The notes: generated by a model from the letters alone, not told the origin. Numbered from the stretch's first letter, positions 33,993-43,668 are shown. The stretch: DNA of 46,708 nt from Methanomassiliicoccales archaeon RumEn M1 (GCA_001421185.1 LJKK01000056.1:1-46708); one strand, 5' to 3'. Numbers and translations: made by a program.

Positions 33993-34298
33993 TTACTCCG
34001 GCAGATCGTTCAATCGAGTGCGGACCTCTTCCAGCTCGGCCTCCAGGGACCTTGCTAACATTTCCAGTCGGGACCTTTCCGCTTCGGACGATGCTCCCGC
34101 CGACCGTTCAGTCCTCGGACCGTACAGCCAGTTGGTCCTTCCTCTTAGGCGGCGAGGGCGTCCGCATCCTCGGCCGGTCCCTCTGTGCCTCGAACCCCGA
34201 TAAGGGCCTCTGTTCACATCGGCTCCCTCGCAGCATCCCAATCCACGGCCCGTTCTGGGACCATCTCCCCTGGGCCCAGTCCTATCATATCTTGGCAT
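33993..34298 (-). CDS. DUF5320-type Gly/Arg-rich small protein
   Basis: 101 aa. MPRYDRTGPRGDGPRTGRG at the start is the hallmark of DUF5320 proteins, which then run through Gly/Arg-rich sequence (CEGADVNRGPYRGSRHRG) and end in a short coiled coil (LEMLARSLEAELEEVRTRL). They are usually encoded beside DUF134 and NifX/NifB-type (dinitrogenase cofactor) proteins; no NifX gene is seen here. The start lies 14 bases inside the DUF134 gene. Function unknown. Confidence 0.82.
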   Translation of the reverse strand: MPRYDRTGPRGDGPRTGRGLGCCEGADVNRGPYRGSRHRGTGRGCGRPRRLRGRTNWLYGPRTERSAGASSEAERSRLEMLARSLEAELEEVRTRLNDLPE

Positions 34299-34635
34299 TC
34301 TCTTTACCTCCTTGGTTTCCATTTCCTCGCGAGATTCCAGAGCAGTGTCCTCCCACCATCCTAATGGCATGACCGTTCACCAGTGCATGAGCGATCTTCC
34401 AGCGGGCAGAGGCCAGATCGGTCCAGAAACTTCTCCGGGATATACCCATCCGGGTCGCCGCCTGCTCCTGGGTGAGCTTCTCGAGGTCGATCAGCCTGAT
34501 CGCCTCCAGCTCGACGTAGGATAGTTCGACGACCTCCGTGGAGGGCGGAGAGCCCCCTGTTGGCTCGTAAAAAGTGACGGCGGGGATGTTCTCTATTCGT
34601 CTGGCGCACCGATATCGGCCTCGTCTGCATCTCAC
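34285..34635 (-). CDS. DUF134 helix-turn-helix regulator
   Basis: 116 aa. LSYVELEAIRLIDLEKLTQEQAA leads into a sigma-70-region-4-like helix-turn-helix, with ATRMGISRRSFWTDLASAR as the recognition part, typical of DUF134 proteins. The N-terminus is Arg/Cys-rich (MRCRRGRYRCARRI). It likely binds DNA and may control itself and the DUF5320 gene it overlaps. The TATA box is 26 nt upstream of the ATG and a palindrome lies just before it. Confidence 0.87.
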   Translation of the reverse strand: MRCRRGRYRCARRIENIPAVTFYEPTGGSPPSTEVVELSYVELEAIRLIDLEKLTQEQAATRMGISRRSFWTDLASARWKIAHALVNGHAIRMVGGHCSGISRGNGNQGGKENAKI

Positions 34636-34654
34636 AATGTTGCGAACGTGAGTA

Positions 34655-34686
34655 ATAATATATGTAATTTTTGCTCAATTGAGCAA
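34655..34686 (-). promoter_or_regulatory. TATA box and 16-bp palindromic operator candidate of the DUF134 gene
   Basis: On the minus strand TTACATATATTA is centred 26 nt before the DUF134 ATG. Immediately upstream, at the position of BRE and activator sites, TTGCTCAATTGAGCAA (34671-34686) is a perfect 16-bp palindrome. The site suits a dimeric helix-turn-helix regulator, plausibly the DUF134 protein itself. Confidence 0.6.
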
Positions 34687-34864
34687 TTAAAGCGGACCAT
34701 CTCCTCCGCCCTCTAGAAGAGGTCCGGCATCTCGGCCGCATATCGTCGTGATCGGGCCTTGCGGGCGGGAAAGGAAGATATCTTCACTTTCGGACCACCG
34801 GGTAATATCCTTTTAATAACAAAGGCGATAGGAGACATAGGAACTCATCAAGCGAGGTTAGGAC

Positions 34865-36208
34865 ATGATGAACAAGGAAGAGCTCGCACCCCATGTGAAA
34901 GAGATCGCCAGGGTGCTGGAAGGAAGAGCGAAGGAACAGGACATCGAGCGCGACCTGGACAATTATCTCAACGTCTACCGCATGTCGCTGGAAGCGTCGA
35001 GGCGCCACATCGTGCGCAAGTACGGAGGCGACCCCAACGCCCTGACCAAGGGGGACAGGAAGACCCTGGCCAGCCTTGGCCTGAACGAGGGCAGCGTTGA
35101 CGTCCTGGGACGTGTGATGTCATCGACCACCAGGGAGATCACCGTATCCGGTCAGCCCAAGACCATCCAGAGCGGCATCCTGGCCGACGAGGCGGGCGCC
35201 ACGATAAGGTTCACCGTATGGGACCTCACCAAGGCGGACCTTCGGCCGGACACCAACTATCTCATCCGCTACGCCTACACCAGGGAGTGGAACGGCCAGC
35301 CCGAGCTCCACCTGGGGAACCGCGTGGTGGTCGAGGAGCGTCCTCAGGAGGAGGTCGTCATACCGGAGGGGGTCAGCATACCGTCCTCCGGCGGGCGTTC
35401 CGCTCCCCAGACCGTCAAGGTAAGCGGACTTCGGGACAACATGAACAACGTCACCATCACCGGGCGCATCCTTTCCATGAAGAGCCGCGAGGTCGACACG
35501 CCCTCCGGGAAGAAGACCATGTTCAGCGGCATCATGGGGGACGAGACCGGACGGGTGGAGTTCACCGCCTGGGAGGACTTCAAGCTCAATGTGGGAGAGG
35601 TCGTGACCATCTCCAACGGCTATGTCAAGGGATGGAAGGGCATCCCCCGGCTGAGCTTCGGCGAGAGGGCGGAGGTCGCCAGGCCCAAGATCGACTTCCC
35701 GTCGGCCGAGCAGCTGTCAGGGGAGGTCGTGAGGACCATCGAGGACATCGAGCGGAACGGAGGGGCCTTCGACGTGACCACCCAGGGGACCATAGTGGAC
35801 ATAAAGAAGGGCACCGGCCTCATCTTCCGATGCCCGGAATGCCACCGGGTGGTACTCAAGGGCGTGTGCCAGGTCCATGGCAAGGTCCAGCAGGTGCCTG
35901 ACCTCAGGATAAGGGTCATCGTGGACGACGGCTTCGCCGCCATGACCGCGGTCATGAAGAAGGAGGTCTCCGAGGAGCTTACCGGCATCACCCTCAAGGA
36001 GGCCCTGGACGAGGCCCGGGAGTCCATGGACACCGAGGCCATCGCCCAGCGCTTCGAGGAGCGCCTGCTGGCCAAGCCGCTGGTGCTTCGAGGGACGGTG
36101 ATGTCGGACGATTACGGACTGTCCATGACCGTCACCGAGGCAAGGTTCGCCACCGTGGACGTGAAGAGCGAGGCCGAGGCCCTTCTCAGCAAGATCGAGG
36201 TGATCTGA
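34865..36208 (+). CDS. rpa: Replication protein A (single-strand DNA-binding), three OB folds
   Basis: 447 aa. After a helical N-terminus come OB folds at about 77-158 (GRVMSSTTREITV...RFTVWD), 183-272 (TITGRILSMKSREV...FTAWEDF) and 305-440. The third carries a zinc finger, C323-x2-C326-x8-C335-x2-H338. It coats single-stranded DNA in replication and repair. TTTTAATAAC about 50 nt upstream is the TATA box, giving a leader near 24 nt. The stop overlaps the next start (TGATG). A second ATG follows the first directly. Confidence 0.94.
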   Translation: MMNKEELAPHVKEIARVLEGRAKEQDIERDLDNYLNVYRMSLEASRRHIVRKYGGDPNALTKGDRKTLASLGLNEGSVDVLGRVMSSTTREITVSGQPKTIQSGILADEAGATIRFTVWDLTKADLRPDTNYLIRYAYTREWNGQPELHLGNRVVVEERPQEEVVIPEGVSIPSSGGRSAPQTVKVSGLRDNMNNVTITGRILSMKSREVDTPSGKKTMFSGIMGDETGRVEFTAWEDFKLNVGEVVTISNGYVKGWKGIPRLSFGERAEVARPKIDFPSAEQLSGEVVRTIEDIERNGGAFDVTTQGTIVDIKKGTGLIFRCPECHRVVLKGVCQVHGKVQQVPDLRIRVIVDDGFAAMTAVMKKEVSEELTGITLKEALDEARESMDTEAIAQRFEERLLAKPLVLRGTVMSDDYGLSMTVTEARFATVDVKSEAEALLSKIEVI

Positions 36209-37095
36209 TGATGATCAGGGAACCGGCCTGGCGGGTGTTCGCGTCCGAGTTCAACGCCTCCACCCTGGAGTACAAGGGCGAGGGGGAGAAGGCCCCGTCG
36301 TACGTCATCACCCCCCTGGGAGCGATGATCAACCGGCTCTTCATCGTCGGCATCCTGACCGACATGCAGAACCTGGGCACCGACCAGGACCCATACTGGA
36401 GGGCCACCGTCTCCGATGGCACCGACCGCTTCTACGTCTACGCGGGCAAGTACGCTCCCGAGGCGAGCGCGGCGCTGGCCAAGATCGAGCCGCCCTCCTT
36501 CGTGGCGGTGATAGGCAAGAGCCGCACCTACAGCTCCGACGAGGGCAAGTTCTACGTGTCGGTCCGGGCGGAGAAGGTGCTGACGGTGGACGAGCACATC
36601 AAGGACAACTGGCTCCTGGAGACCGTCAGGGCCACGCTGCGCCGCATCGACGCCATGGAGGAGGCCATGCAGATGGAGACGCCCACGGTGGACGGCCTGG
36701 TCAATCTGGGCTACCCGGCCTCCCTGGCAGAAGGGGTGGTGCGGGCCTCGGAGCATTACCAGGAGCCGGACGTCAACCGCTTCCGCGGCACGGTGCTGGA
36801 GGCGCTGGAACAGCTGCTCCCCGACCGCGGCTTCGACCTGCCCCTGCCGCGGGACATGCCCACCGGTCCGGAGGAGATCGATGACGAGGAGATCGACGAC
36901 GGAGAGAAGGAGGAGGTCATCCTCAAGCTCATCGACAAGCTGGACGTCAACAAGAAGGGCGCCAACCTCCCCGACCTGATCAAGGAGGCGGCCAAGCTCG
37001 GCATCCTGGAGGATGAGCTGGAGGAGATCAACAACTCCCTCCTGGACAAGGGGCTCATCTATGAGCCGACCATCAACCGGATGAAGCGCATCTGA
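36208..37095 (+). CDS. RPA-associated protein (COG3390)
   Basis: 295 aa. It begins MIREPAWRVFASEFN, the usual start of archaeal RPA-associated proteins, with an OB-like domain at 20-135 (FIVGILTDMQNLG...YVYAGKY). An acidic linker (EEIDDEEIDDGEKEE) and a winged-helix-like C-terminus (LIKEAAKLGILEDELEEINN; LLDKGLIYEP) follow. The acidic linker resembles the protein-binding tail of SSB proteins. It is translationally coupled to rpa and probably forms a complex with it. Confidence 0.9.
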   Translation: MMIREPAWRVFASEFNASTLEYKGEGEKAPSYVITPLGAMINRLFIVGILTDMQNLGTDQDPYWRATVSDGTDRFYVYAGKYAPEASAALAKIEPPSFVAVIGKSRTYSSDEGKFYVSVRAEKVLTVDEHIKDNWLLETVRATLRRIDAMEEAMQMETPTVDGLVNLGYPASLAEGVVRASEHYQEPDVNRFRGTVLEALEQLLPDRGFDLPLPRDMPTGPEEIDDEEIDDGEKEEVILKLIDKLDVNKKGANLPDLIKEAAKLGILEDELEEINNSLLDKGLIYEPTINRMKRI

Positions 37096-37120
37096 ACGGC
37101 CTCCGGCCCCCTTCCCCTTT

Positions 37121-37963
37121 TTATCTCGTTCCCTCGGCGGCCGCCCGGAACCCGTCCTCGAAGGCCCATTGCTCCCTGAAATGGGTATTGGTGTCCTCGA
37201 TCAGTTTGAGGTACCAGTATATCAAGAACGGGCTGAAGATGATGGTGATGACCAGGTACAGCAGGAAGCTCCGGTCCTGGGGGAACCGGGGGATCGGCGG
37301 GGGCACGTTATCGCCGTTGGCCGCCGAGGCGAGATGTACGTTGTAGGCGAAGGCATGCCAGCGGTCGTCATGCTCGAAAGCGAACTTGCTCAGGAAGTAC
37401 AGCATGTAGAAGTACAGCACGATGCCGACGATGGGTATGAGGATGGCCAGCGACCACAGGGTGGAGCGGGGCACATCGGTGATGCGAGCCCCCTGGTCGA
37501 TGCTCTCCATGGCCGATACGTAGGGCTGCACCGCGGCGGCCGTTCCCCGCTCCTGGCCCCGGGCCCATACATGCTCGATCAGCGCCCGGCGCAGAGCGGC
37601 CTCTCGCGCCATGTGCTTGTTCATCCGGTCGATCAGCTTGTAGTTCAGATAGATGAAGAGGGCCACGGCGGCGATGGAGCCGACGACGGCGACGAAGCCT
37701 CCGAACGAGGGGTCGATGAAGACCAGCACGATGCCGACCGTGATGGCCGCCACGATCGCCAGCAGCGGCACCAGTATCCACAGCGGGGACATAATCTCGT
37801 CCGACACGTTCCTTCCCATGGACAGCTCCACCGCCCGCCTTCTGGACTCTTCGGCGGTGGGCGCCCGCCGCGGCGCCGCCAGGTCGTATCCGCATCGAGA
37901 GCAGAACCGCTCCCCCGGCATGGGGACGGTCCCGCACCGCGGGCACGCATATCCGTCGGGCAT
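37121..37963 (-). CDS. Zinc-ribbon membrane protein (DUF4234-like)
   Basis: 280 aa. The N-terminus has a zinc ribbon (CPRC at 7-10 and CSRC at 22-25), followed by a soluble linker and four hydrophobic segments: two at about 58-105 (LWILVPLLAIVAAITVGIVL) and two in the second half (LWSLAILIPIVGIVLYFYML; LLYLVITIIFSPFLIYWYL). Late parts resemble DUF4234-type proteins. Function unknown. The ATG has a very strong AGGAGGTGA ribosome site three bases upstream that overlaps the stop of the MEMO gene, so the two are coupled. Confidence 0.8.
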   Translation of the reverse strand: MPDGYACPRCGTVPMPGERFCSRCGYDLAAPRRAPTAEESRRRAVELSMGRNVSDEIMSPLWILVPLLAIVAAITVGIVLVFIDPSFGGFVAVVGSIAAVALFIYLNYKLIDRMNKHMAREAALRRALIEHVWARGQERGTAAAVQPYVSAMESIDQGARITDVPRSTLWSLAILIPIVGIVLYFYMLYFLSKFAFEHDDRWHAFAYNVHLASAANGDNVPPPIPRFPQDRSFLLYLVITIIFSPFLIYWYLKLIEDTNTHFREQWAFEDGFRAAAEGTR

Positions 37964-37965
37964 GT

Positions 37966-38786
37966 TCACCTCCTCACCACGATGCCGGCATAACCGACGA
38001 CCTCGCGCATGGGGGCCACGTCACCGGAGCTGACATACTTGAGCAGCTCGGCGCTGGAGCCCCGCAGGCCATGATCATGGTCATGACCGGCCCGTAGCCG
38101 CACATCGACACGCTGAGGCGGGACACCTCATCGTACACGGCCGGGGCGTCCAATGCCAGCACCTTGTCGATGACCGCCATGTCCTTCCTTCTCGCCACCT
38201 CGGCCGGTACGTAGTGGCTCATGTCCGATGACGCAAGGATCACGACGTCCTTGCCGGCCACCGCGTCCCTGATCTCGGCCGCGGTCTCGGCCGCGGTCTG
38301 GGGGTCCTGCGCGGACATGGATATGGGGACGAAGCGCACCTCCTCGGAAAGGTACTGCAGGAACGGGATCTGGACCTCGATGGAGTGCTCGAAACGATGG
38401 GGCGTCGGGTCGTCGACCACGATATGTCCCAGGCGGCCGACCACCTCCTGATCGATGGTGGCCGCCCCCAGGGGAGTGGTGAAGTCCATCGTGGTGGTGG
38501 CCACCGGCGCTCCCGCACCATGGTGGTTCGGCCCGATGATGATGAACGTCTCGGGAAACCCGTCCCGCGCCAGGGCGGCGTACACATGCGCGGCCACCGG
38601 CCCGGAGTACATCCATCCCGCATGGGGCACCACGGCGCCCACGATGCTCCGCTTGCCGTCCCTCGCGACCCGGGGCACCTCACCCGGACCGAGGGGGGAG
38701 CGGAACGCGGCCTCGATCTCGGCGCGCACCTGCATCTCGGTGCTGGGATAGAACTGTCCTGCCACAGCGGGGTGTCGGACGGTCAT
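37966..38786 (-). CDS. MEMO-family protein, frameshifted near the C-terminus
   Basis: 273 aa when repaired; related to MEMO1 and class III extradiol dioxygenases. It starts MTVRHPAVAGQFYP. GAVVPHAGWMYSGPVAAHVY, IIIGPNHHGAG and ILASSDMSHYVP carry the metal-site histidines. The first frame goes wrong after VMTMIMAC. The other frame continues GSSAELLKYVSSGDVAP and ends VVGYAGIVVRR, the family C-terminus. One base is missing from the CCCC at about 38064. A TATA-like AAATAAGC 25 nt upstream of the ATG implies a leaderless message. Confidence 0.9.
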
Positions 38787-38906
38787 GCATGAGAAATCGA
38801 TGCGTTGCTTATTTCAATGTTTGCCGCTGGCCTGGCCAGCATATAGGCCGTGCGATGGGGAGATGAAAACGTCGGAAGGGGTTTGGGATCGTTCGGCGGG
38901 GCTGTC

Positions 38907-39518
38907 TCACAGGCTCGCTTCGAAGTCGTCCATGGTGAGCTTGTAGTCCTCGTCGTTGACCAGGACGCCCTGCTCCTTGAGGATCTCACGAGTGAGCAGC
39001 CAGTAGACGCAGGCGAGAGCCCGCCGCCCCTTGTTGTTGGTGGGTATCACGAGATCGATGTTCTTGGTCTCGTTGTTGGCGTCGCACAGCGCCACGATGG
39101 GGATGCCCACGTTGACGGCCTCGGCGACCGCCTGCTGGTCGGCCGCAGGGTCGGTGACCAGAAGTACCTCGGGCTCGAGGAACTCGGGAAGGGCCGGGTT
39201 GGTGAGAGTGCCGGGAACGAAACGTCCCGCGAACACCTTGGCCCCCAGGGTCTTGCCGAACATCTTGGCCGGCTTCTGCCCGTACTGCCTGGCCGAGGAG
39301 ACCAGGATGTTCTCCGGCTTGAAGCGGGCCAGGAACTTGGCGGTGGCCCTGATGCGGGCGTCGGTCTGCTTGACATCCATGACGTAGAGGCCGTCCGACC
39401 TGACCTTGAAGATGAACTTCTTCATGTCGGCGCTCTTCTGCTGGGTACCGATGTGGACACCGGAGGTCAGATATACATCCTCAGGCACCAGAAGCTCGGT
39501 CTTGTTTTCCTCGCTCAT
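38907..39518 (-). CDS. rpsB: 30S ribosomal protein S2
   Basis: 203 aa, archaeal S2 (uS2) length. It contains [49 protein letters not shown] and [21 protein letters not shown], all conserved in S2. It follows rpoK by ten bases, an arrangement common in archaea. Highly reliable identification. Confidence 0.98.
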   Translation of the reverse strand: MSEENKTELLVPEDVYLTSGVHIGTQQKSADMKKFIFKVRSDGLYVMDVKQTDARIRATAKFLARFKPENILVSSARQYGQKPAKMFGKTLGAKVFAGRFVPGTLTNPALPEFLEPEVLLVTDPAADQQAVAEAVNVGIPIVALCDANNETKNIDLVIPTNNKGRRALACVYWLLTREILKEQGVLVNDEDYKLTMDDFEASL

Positions 39519-39528
39519 AAAATAACCC

Positions 39529-39702
39529 TCACTCGTCTCTTTTAACCGTGATCGGGAGCACGTCCCTTTCGAATTCTAGCATGGCGATAGCGACTGGGTC
39601 GATCGTACCCTCTGGCAAGTCGATCAGAACCGGCGCTCCCAAGGATACCTGCAGCGAACGGGCCCCGATAATGCGCGCCTTCTCAAATCTAGTATATCTC
39701 AT
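39529..39702 (-). CDS. rpoK: DNA-directed RNA polymerase subunit K (Rpo6, omega homologue)
   Basis: 57-aa subunit that clamps the largest RNA polymerase subunit. It reads [20 protein letters not shown], then [11 protein letters not shown], and ends [14 protein letters not shown], the RpoK pattern with the conserved ARIIGARALQ motif. Preceded by GGTGA four bases before the ATG and by a TATA box about 44 nt upstream. Co-transcribed with rpsB. Confidence 0.97.
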   Translation of the reverse strand: MRYTRFEKARIIGARSLQVSLGAPVLIDLPEGTIDPVAIAMLEFERDVLPITVKRDE

Positions 39703-39706
39703 ACTT

Positions 39707-39749
39707 TCACCATGCGGGAGTGGCCTGATATTAACAGTCCACTTATAAA
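39707..39749 (-). promoter_or_regulatory. rpoK-rpsB promoter and ribosome site
   Basis: TTTATAAG (minus strand, 39742-39749) is a strong TATA box, giving a leader of about 18 nt. GGTGA (39707-39711) is the Shine-Dalgarno sequence. This is one of the few non-leaderless units in the window. Confidence 0.65.
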
Positions 39750-39949
39750 CCTTTGGTAGGGTGCCGGATCGACGGCCAGATGTCTCAGCGTCATGCGGAT
39801 CTTCTCGTTCTTTGGCATCACCATTATCCTAGTTTGTGGTTGTGACTAGGGTTTTGGATGCTACTTGGATGTTGGAGGTTGCTCTTAACCTTTGCCGGTC
39901 CGCCTCCGCCCCGCCATCTCTATATGTATCGGGCATCGACTTCCATATC

Positions 39950-41627
39950 ATGGCCGACGCCTTCCTGCTCTCCCTCCCCCTGGCCGCCGCCATCGCGGTA
40001 TCCCTGGCGCTGGCAGGGTACGCCTGGTGGAGGAGCGCAAGGAGGGTGCGGAAGCTCTTCGTCCTGATGTGCCTGTCCCTGGCCTTCCTGTCGGCGACCT
40101 ACTGGATGGAGCTCTTCTCCGACACCTTGCAGGGGAAGTTGTTCTGGAACGGCCTGGAGTACATCGTGAACGTATCGATGCCGCCCATCTTCCTGATGTA
40201 CACCTACACCTTCCTGGGCCGGAGGGAGGTCACGTGGCGAAGCACCCTGCCGCTCCTGCTCGTCATACCGGCGTTCACCCTCGTGATGGTGTGGACGAAC
40301 GATCTTCATCATCTCTTCTATCCCCAGGTGGGGCTGTCCGGCGAGCCGTTCTCCGCCTTCGACCACACCTACGGCATAGGGTTCGTCATCCATTCCGCCT
40401 ACTCCCTGGGGCTGCTGCTCATCAGCGTGAGCGCCCTGATATACGCCTACCTTCGCTCATCGAGGATGCATCGCCGCCAGATCCTGCCGGTGCTGGTGGC
40501 GTCCCTCATACCCATCGCGGCCCTGGTGATCGGGCTCCCTGACATCTTCCCCCCTGTCGCTGACATATCATTTCGTGGTCGGCTTCACCGCCGCCGCGGT
40601 CCTGCTGTTCATCGGCTCGTTCAAGTTCGAGCTGTTCGACGTCGTCCCCCTGGCCCTGGAGGCCATCATCAACGCGGTGGACGACGGCATCGTCGTCATC
40701 GACCCGGGGGGCCGGATCCTGTTCGTGAACGATCGGTTGCTAGGGCGGCTGGGGAGGAGCGAGGAGGACCTGTACGCCAGGCCGCTGTCCGCCCTCTCGC
40801 CCGAGCTGGCCGAACGCCTGGAGGAGGTCCGGCAGGGAGAACCGATGGACGTGTCCGTGCCAGGTAGCGTCTCGACCTATCAGGTCAAGACCACCCCCAT
40901 CCTGGACAGCGAGGGGTCGCTCACCAGCGAGCTGCTCACCCTGCGAGACGTCACCGAGGAGAGAGAGTACAGCGAACGGCTGCGGATGGCCAACGTGAAG
41001 CTGTCGCTGCTGGCATCGGTGACCCGGCATGACATCCTCAACCAGTTGACCGTCGTCAGCGGCTACGGCGAACTGCTGGCCCGGGGGCGGACGCAGGCAT
41101 CGACGTGCCAGGAGTATGGCAGGAGGATCGCCTCGGCGGGGATATCGATCGAGCGCCAGCTCCGCTTCGCCCGGGACTATCAGGACCTGGGCAGGGAGCC
41201 TCCGCGGTGGCAGACCGCCTGGGAGGTGGTGTCGAAGGGAAAGGAGCTGGGACTGGGGAGCGAGCTGAGGGTCAACACCGACCTGGACGGGATCGAGCTG
41301 CTGGCCGACCCCCTGCTCTACAGGGTGTTCAGCATCCTGCTGGACAACACGGCGCGGCACGGCGTCCATGCCACCGAGGTGAACATTGGATATGAGAAGA
41401 GGGACGGGAGGATCAGCATCGTGTACCAGGACAACGGGGCCGGCGTGGCCCTCGAGGACAAGGAGCGCATCTTCGACCTGGGGCATGGCAAGGGGGGTGG
41501 CCTGGGCCTCCACCTGGCACGCGAGATCCTGGAGGTGTCAGGCATGCACATCCACGAGAACGGGGGTCCGGGCGGGGGCGCCCGCTTCGAGATCACGGTG
41601 CCGCCCGACCGCTGGCGCCAGAGATGA
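39950..41627 (+). CDS. 7TM-domain sensor histidine kinase with PAS, frameshifted
   Basis: 558 aa when repaired. Residues 1-205 form seven membrane helices of the His_kinase_N/7TM type (LSATYWMELFSD, PPIFLMYTYTFLGR). A PAS domain spans about 225-335, a His box is SVTRHDILNQLTVVSGYGEL, and HATPase motifs are LLDNTARHG, DNGAGV and GGGLGLHLARE. One frame breaks after GLPDIFPP, the other continues LSLTYHFVVGFT. Cutting the C6 at 40549-40554 to C5 restores it. TATATGTA 25 nt upstream of the ATG supports a leaderless start. No cognate regulator is adjacent. Confidence 0.9.
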
Positions 41628-42116
41628 CTACCGCCCCAGGCGGTCCTTCATGTAGGGCACCAGTCCGCCCTCCTCGAGTATCTCCAGCAGGAAATCGGGC
41701 AGCGGGTCGAAGCGCGCGCATCCGCCGCTGTCGAGGTTGCATATGGTGCCGGCCGAGAGGTCCAGCTCCACCCTGTCGCCCGTATCGAACATGTCCGCCG
41801 CATCGCACAAGACGACCGGCAGGCCGACGTTGATGCAATTGCGGTAGAAGATGCGGGCGAACGACCTGGCCACCACCGCGCCGACCCCGGCGGCCTTCAA
41901 CGCCAGCGGCGCCTGCTCCCTCGACGAGCCGCAGCCGAAGTTCCTGCCGGCCACGATGATGTCGCCCTTCTGCACCGATGAGGCGAAGGAGGGGTCGATG
42001 TCCTCCATGGCATGGGCGGCCAGGCTGGCCGCGTTGTAATCGTCCAGATACCTTCCGGGAATGATCAGGTCGGTGTTGACGTGGTCCCCGTACTTCCATA
42101 CCCTTCCGTTCGCCAT
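41628..42116 (-). CDS. leuD: Isopropylmalate/homoaconitate dehydratase small subunit
   Basis: 162 aa, swivel domain of the aconitase family. WKYGDHVNTDLIIPGRYL opens the protein, GRNFGCGSSREQAP is the catalytic signature, and ARIFYRNCINVGLP follows. The substrate-selecting loop after IPGR reads YLDD, unlike the YLRT of methanogen homoaconitase or the YLVY of isopropylmalate isomerase as I recall them. Leucine synthesis or the coenzyme B (2-oxosuberate) pathway both remain open. One base separates it from the large subunit gene. Confidence 0.93.
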   Translation of the reverse strand: MANGRVWKYGDHVNTDLIIPGRYLDDYNAASLAAHAMEDIDPSFASSVQKGDIIVAGRNFGCGSSREQAPLALKAAGVGAVVARSFARIFYRNCINVGLPVVLCDAADMFDTGDRVELDLSAGTICNLDSGGCARFDPLPDFLLEILEEGGLVPYMKDRLGR

Positions 42117-42117
42117 A

Positions 42118-43374
42118 TCACAACCTCCGGGGGTCCGATATCTCTCCCTTGATCGCGCTGGCCGCCACCGTGTCGGGCGAGGCCAGGAACACCTCGGCCG
42201 AGGGCGACCCCATCCGTCCGCGGAAGTTGCGGTTGGTGGTGGAGATGCATCTCTCTCCCGCCGCCAGAAGGCCCTGGTGCCCTCCCAGGCAGGGGCCGCA
42301 GCCCGGGTTGACGATGACCGCCCCGGACGACGCCAGGGAGGCAAGGATGCCGCGCTTGGCCGCCTCGATGTAGATCTCCCGGGACGCGGGCACCACGATG
42401 AACCGCACGTCCCGATGCACTGTATGGCCGCGCAGCACCGCCTCGGCCGCCTCCAGGTCCTCCAGCCGTCCGTTGGTGCAGGAGCCCAGGACGGCCTGGT
42501 CGATCCTCGTGCCCTCGACCTCGGTCACGTCGCAGACGTTGTCGACCTGGTGCGGGCATGCCACCTGCGGGGCCAGGTCGGAGACGTCGAACTCCGCCTG
42601 CTCCTCCGGGACGGCGTTCTGGCCAAGATCGCCGCTGATGCCGCCCCAGCCGGGAACCCGGGCGGCCAGCCAGCTGTCGGTGGCGGCGTCGGGGAAGCAC
42701 ACGCCGGCCTTGGCGCCCATCTCTATGCTCATGTTGCTCATCACCATGCGCGATGCGATGGACATCGCGTCCACCGTGTTGCCGGTGTACTCCACGCACC
42801 GGTAGTCGGCTCCGTCGGCGCCCAGCCGCCCGATGATGTGAAGGATGACGTCCTTGGAGCGCACATGCGGCCCCAGCTTTCCCCGGATGCGCAGCCGAAG
42901 CGTCTCCGGGACCCTCATCCAGATCTCTCCGGTGGCCCACACCGAGGCCATCTCGGTCGCGCCGATGCCGGTGGAGAACGCTCCCAGCGCCCCGTAGGTG
43001 GTGGTGTGCGAGTCCGAGCCGACGATGAGCATGCCCGGGCGCACGTGCCCCTTCTCCGGCAGCACCTGGTGGCATATCCCCTCGCCCATGTCGTAGAAGT
43101 TCGGCAGTCCCGCGTCCCGGGCGAAGGAGCGCACCTCACGGTGCGACTCGGCGGTCTTGATGGTGTTGGCCGGGACCCGATGGTCGAAGAGGATGACCAC
43201 CTTGGCGGGGTCCCAAATCCTCTTCGCCCCGATCTCGCGGAACGAGGCCAGGACCAGCGCGGAGTTCTCGTGGGACATGGCCAGGTCCACCTTGGCCTGC
43301 ACGATGTCGCCGGTCGCCACCTGCCTTCCGCTGGCGCGGGAAAGGACCCTCTGGGCGAAGGTCATGGAGCTCAT
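42118..43374 (-). CDS. leuC: Isopropylmalate/homoaconitate dehydratase large subunit
   Basis: 418 aa, 4Fe-4S hydro-lyase. IVGSDSHTTTYGALGAFSTG, the cluster ligand in LGSCTNGRLEDL, and the pair in NPGCGPCLGGHQG are intact. It isomerises 2-isopropylmalate or a homologue with LeuD. The ATG used gives MSSMTFAQRVLS; an upstream start adds eight residues without conserved sequence, and an ATG three codons later is also possible. A Gly-rich AGGGGC lies upstream. Confidence 0.93.
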   Translation of the reverse strand: MSSMTFAQRVLSRASGRQVATGDIVQAKVDLAMSHENSALVLASFREIGAKRIWDPAKVVILFDHRVPANTIKTAESHREVRSFARDAGLPNFYDMGEGICHQVLPEKGHVRPGMLIVGSDSHTTTYGALGAFSTGIGATEMASVWATGEIWMRVPETLRLRIRGKLGPHVRSKDVILHIIGRLGADGADYRCVEYTGNTVDAMSIASRMVMSNMSIEMGAKAGVCFPDAATDSWLAARVPGWGGISGDLGQNAVPEEQAEFDVSDLAPQVACPHQVDNVCDVTEVEGTRIDQAVLGSCTNGRLEDLEAAEAVLRGHTVHRDVRFIVVPASREIYIEAAKRGILASLASSGAVIVNPGCGPCLGGHQGLLAAGERCISTTNRNFRGRMGSPSAEVFLASPDTVAASAIKGEISDPRRL

Positions 43375-43668
43375 GCCCCTGACAACCCCTCGAGGCATAA
43401 ATCCCTGTCGGGACGCAGAACGTATCGGCTGCGGAGCGCCCTACCGCCGCCTCGCCGCCCGACGTTCAGCACCCTATCGGATGATGAGATATGGGGCGAT
43501 GTTTCAGTTAATCGCCGTTAATTCAGGCCTTTTCAGGCCCGACATCCGATGTCAATCGTAGTTCTATACAGACAATTCACAATATTCCTGCAATTGTCGT
43601 AGTTGGACTTCGATAAACCTTTATATGCCCCCTCAAATCATCCTTTCGATACACTAGGAGCGTATGGA
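43375..43668 (+). promoter_or_regulatory. Divergent region with acetyl-CoA synthetase promoter
   Basis: TTTATAT (43620-43626) is the TATA box, giving a leader of about 20 nt that contains the AGGAG ribosome site (43656-43660), 8 nt before the ATG. Around 43490-43610 the DNA is AT-rich with short repeats of CAATTG-like sequence (ACAATTCAC, GCAATTGTC). The leuC promoter must also lie here; I cannot pick out a convincing TATA box for it. Confidence 0.55.

Noticed and set aside
39699-39824. 41-codon reading frame overlapping the rpoK start ([10 protein letters not shown]...)
   Set aside because: The strong rpoK TATA box lies inside it, no promoter precedes it and I recognise no family; the overlap with rpoK is probably chance.
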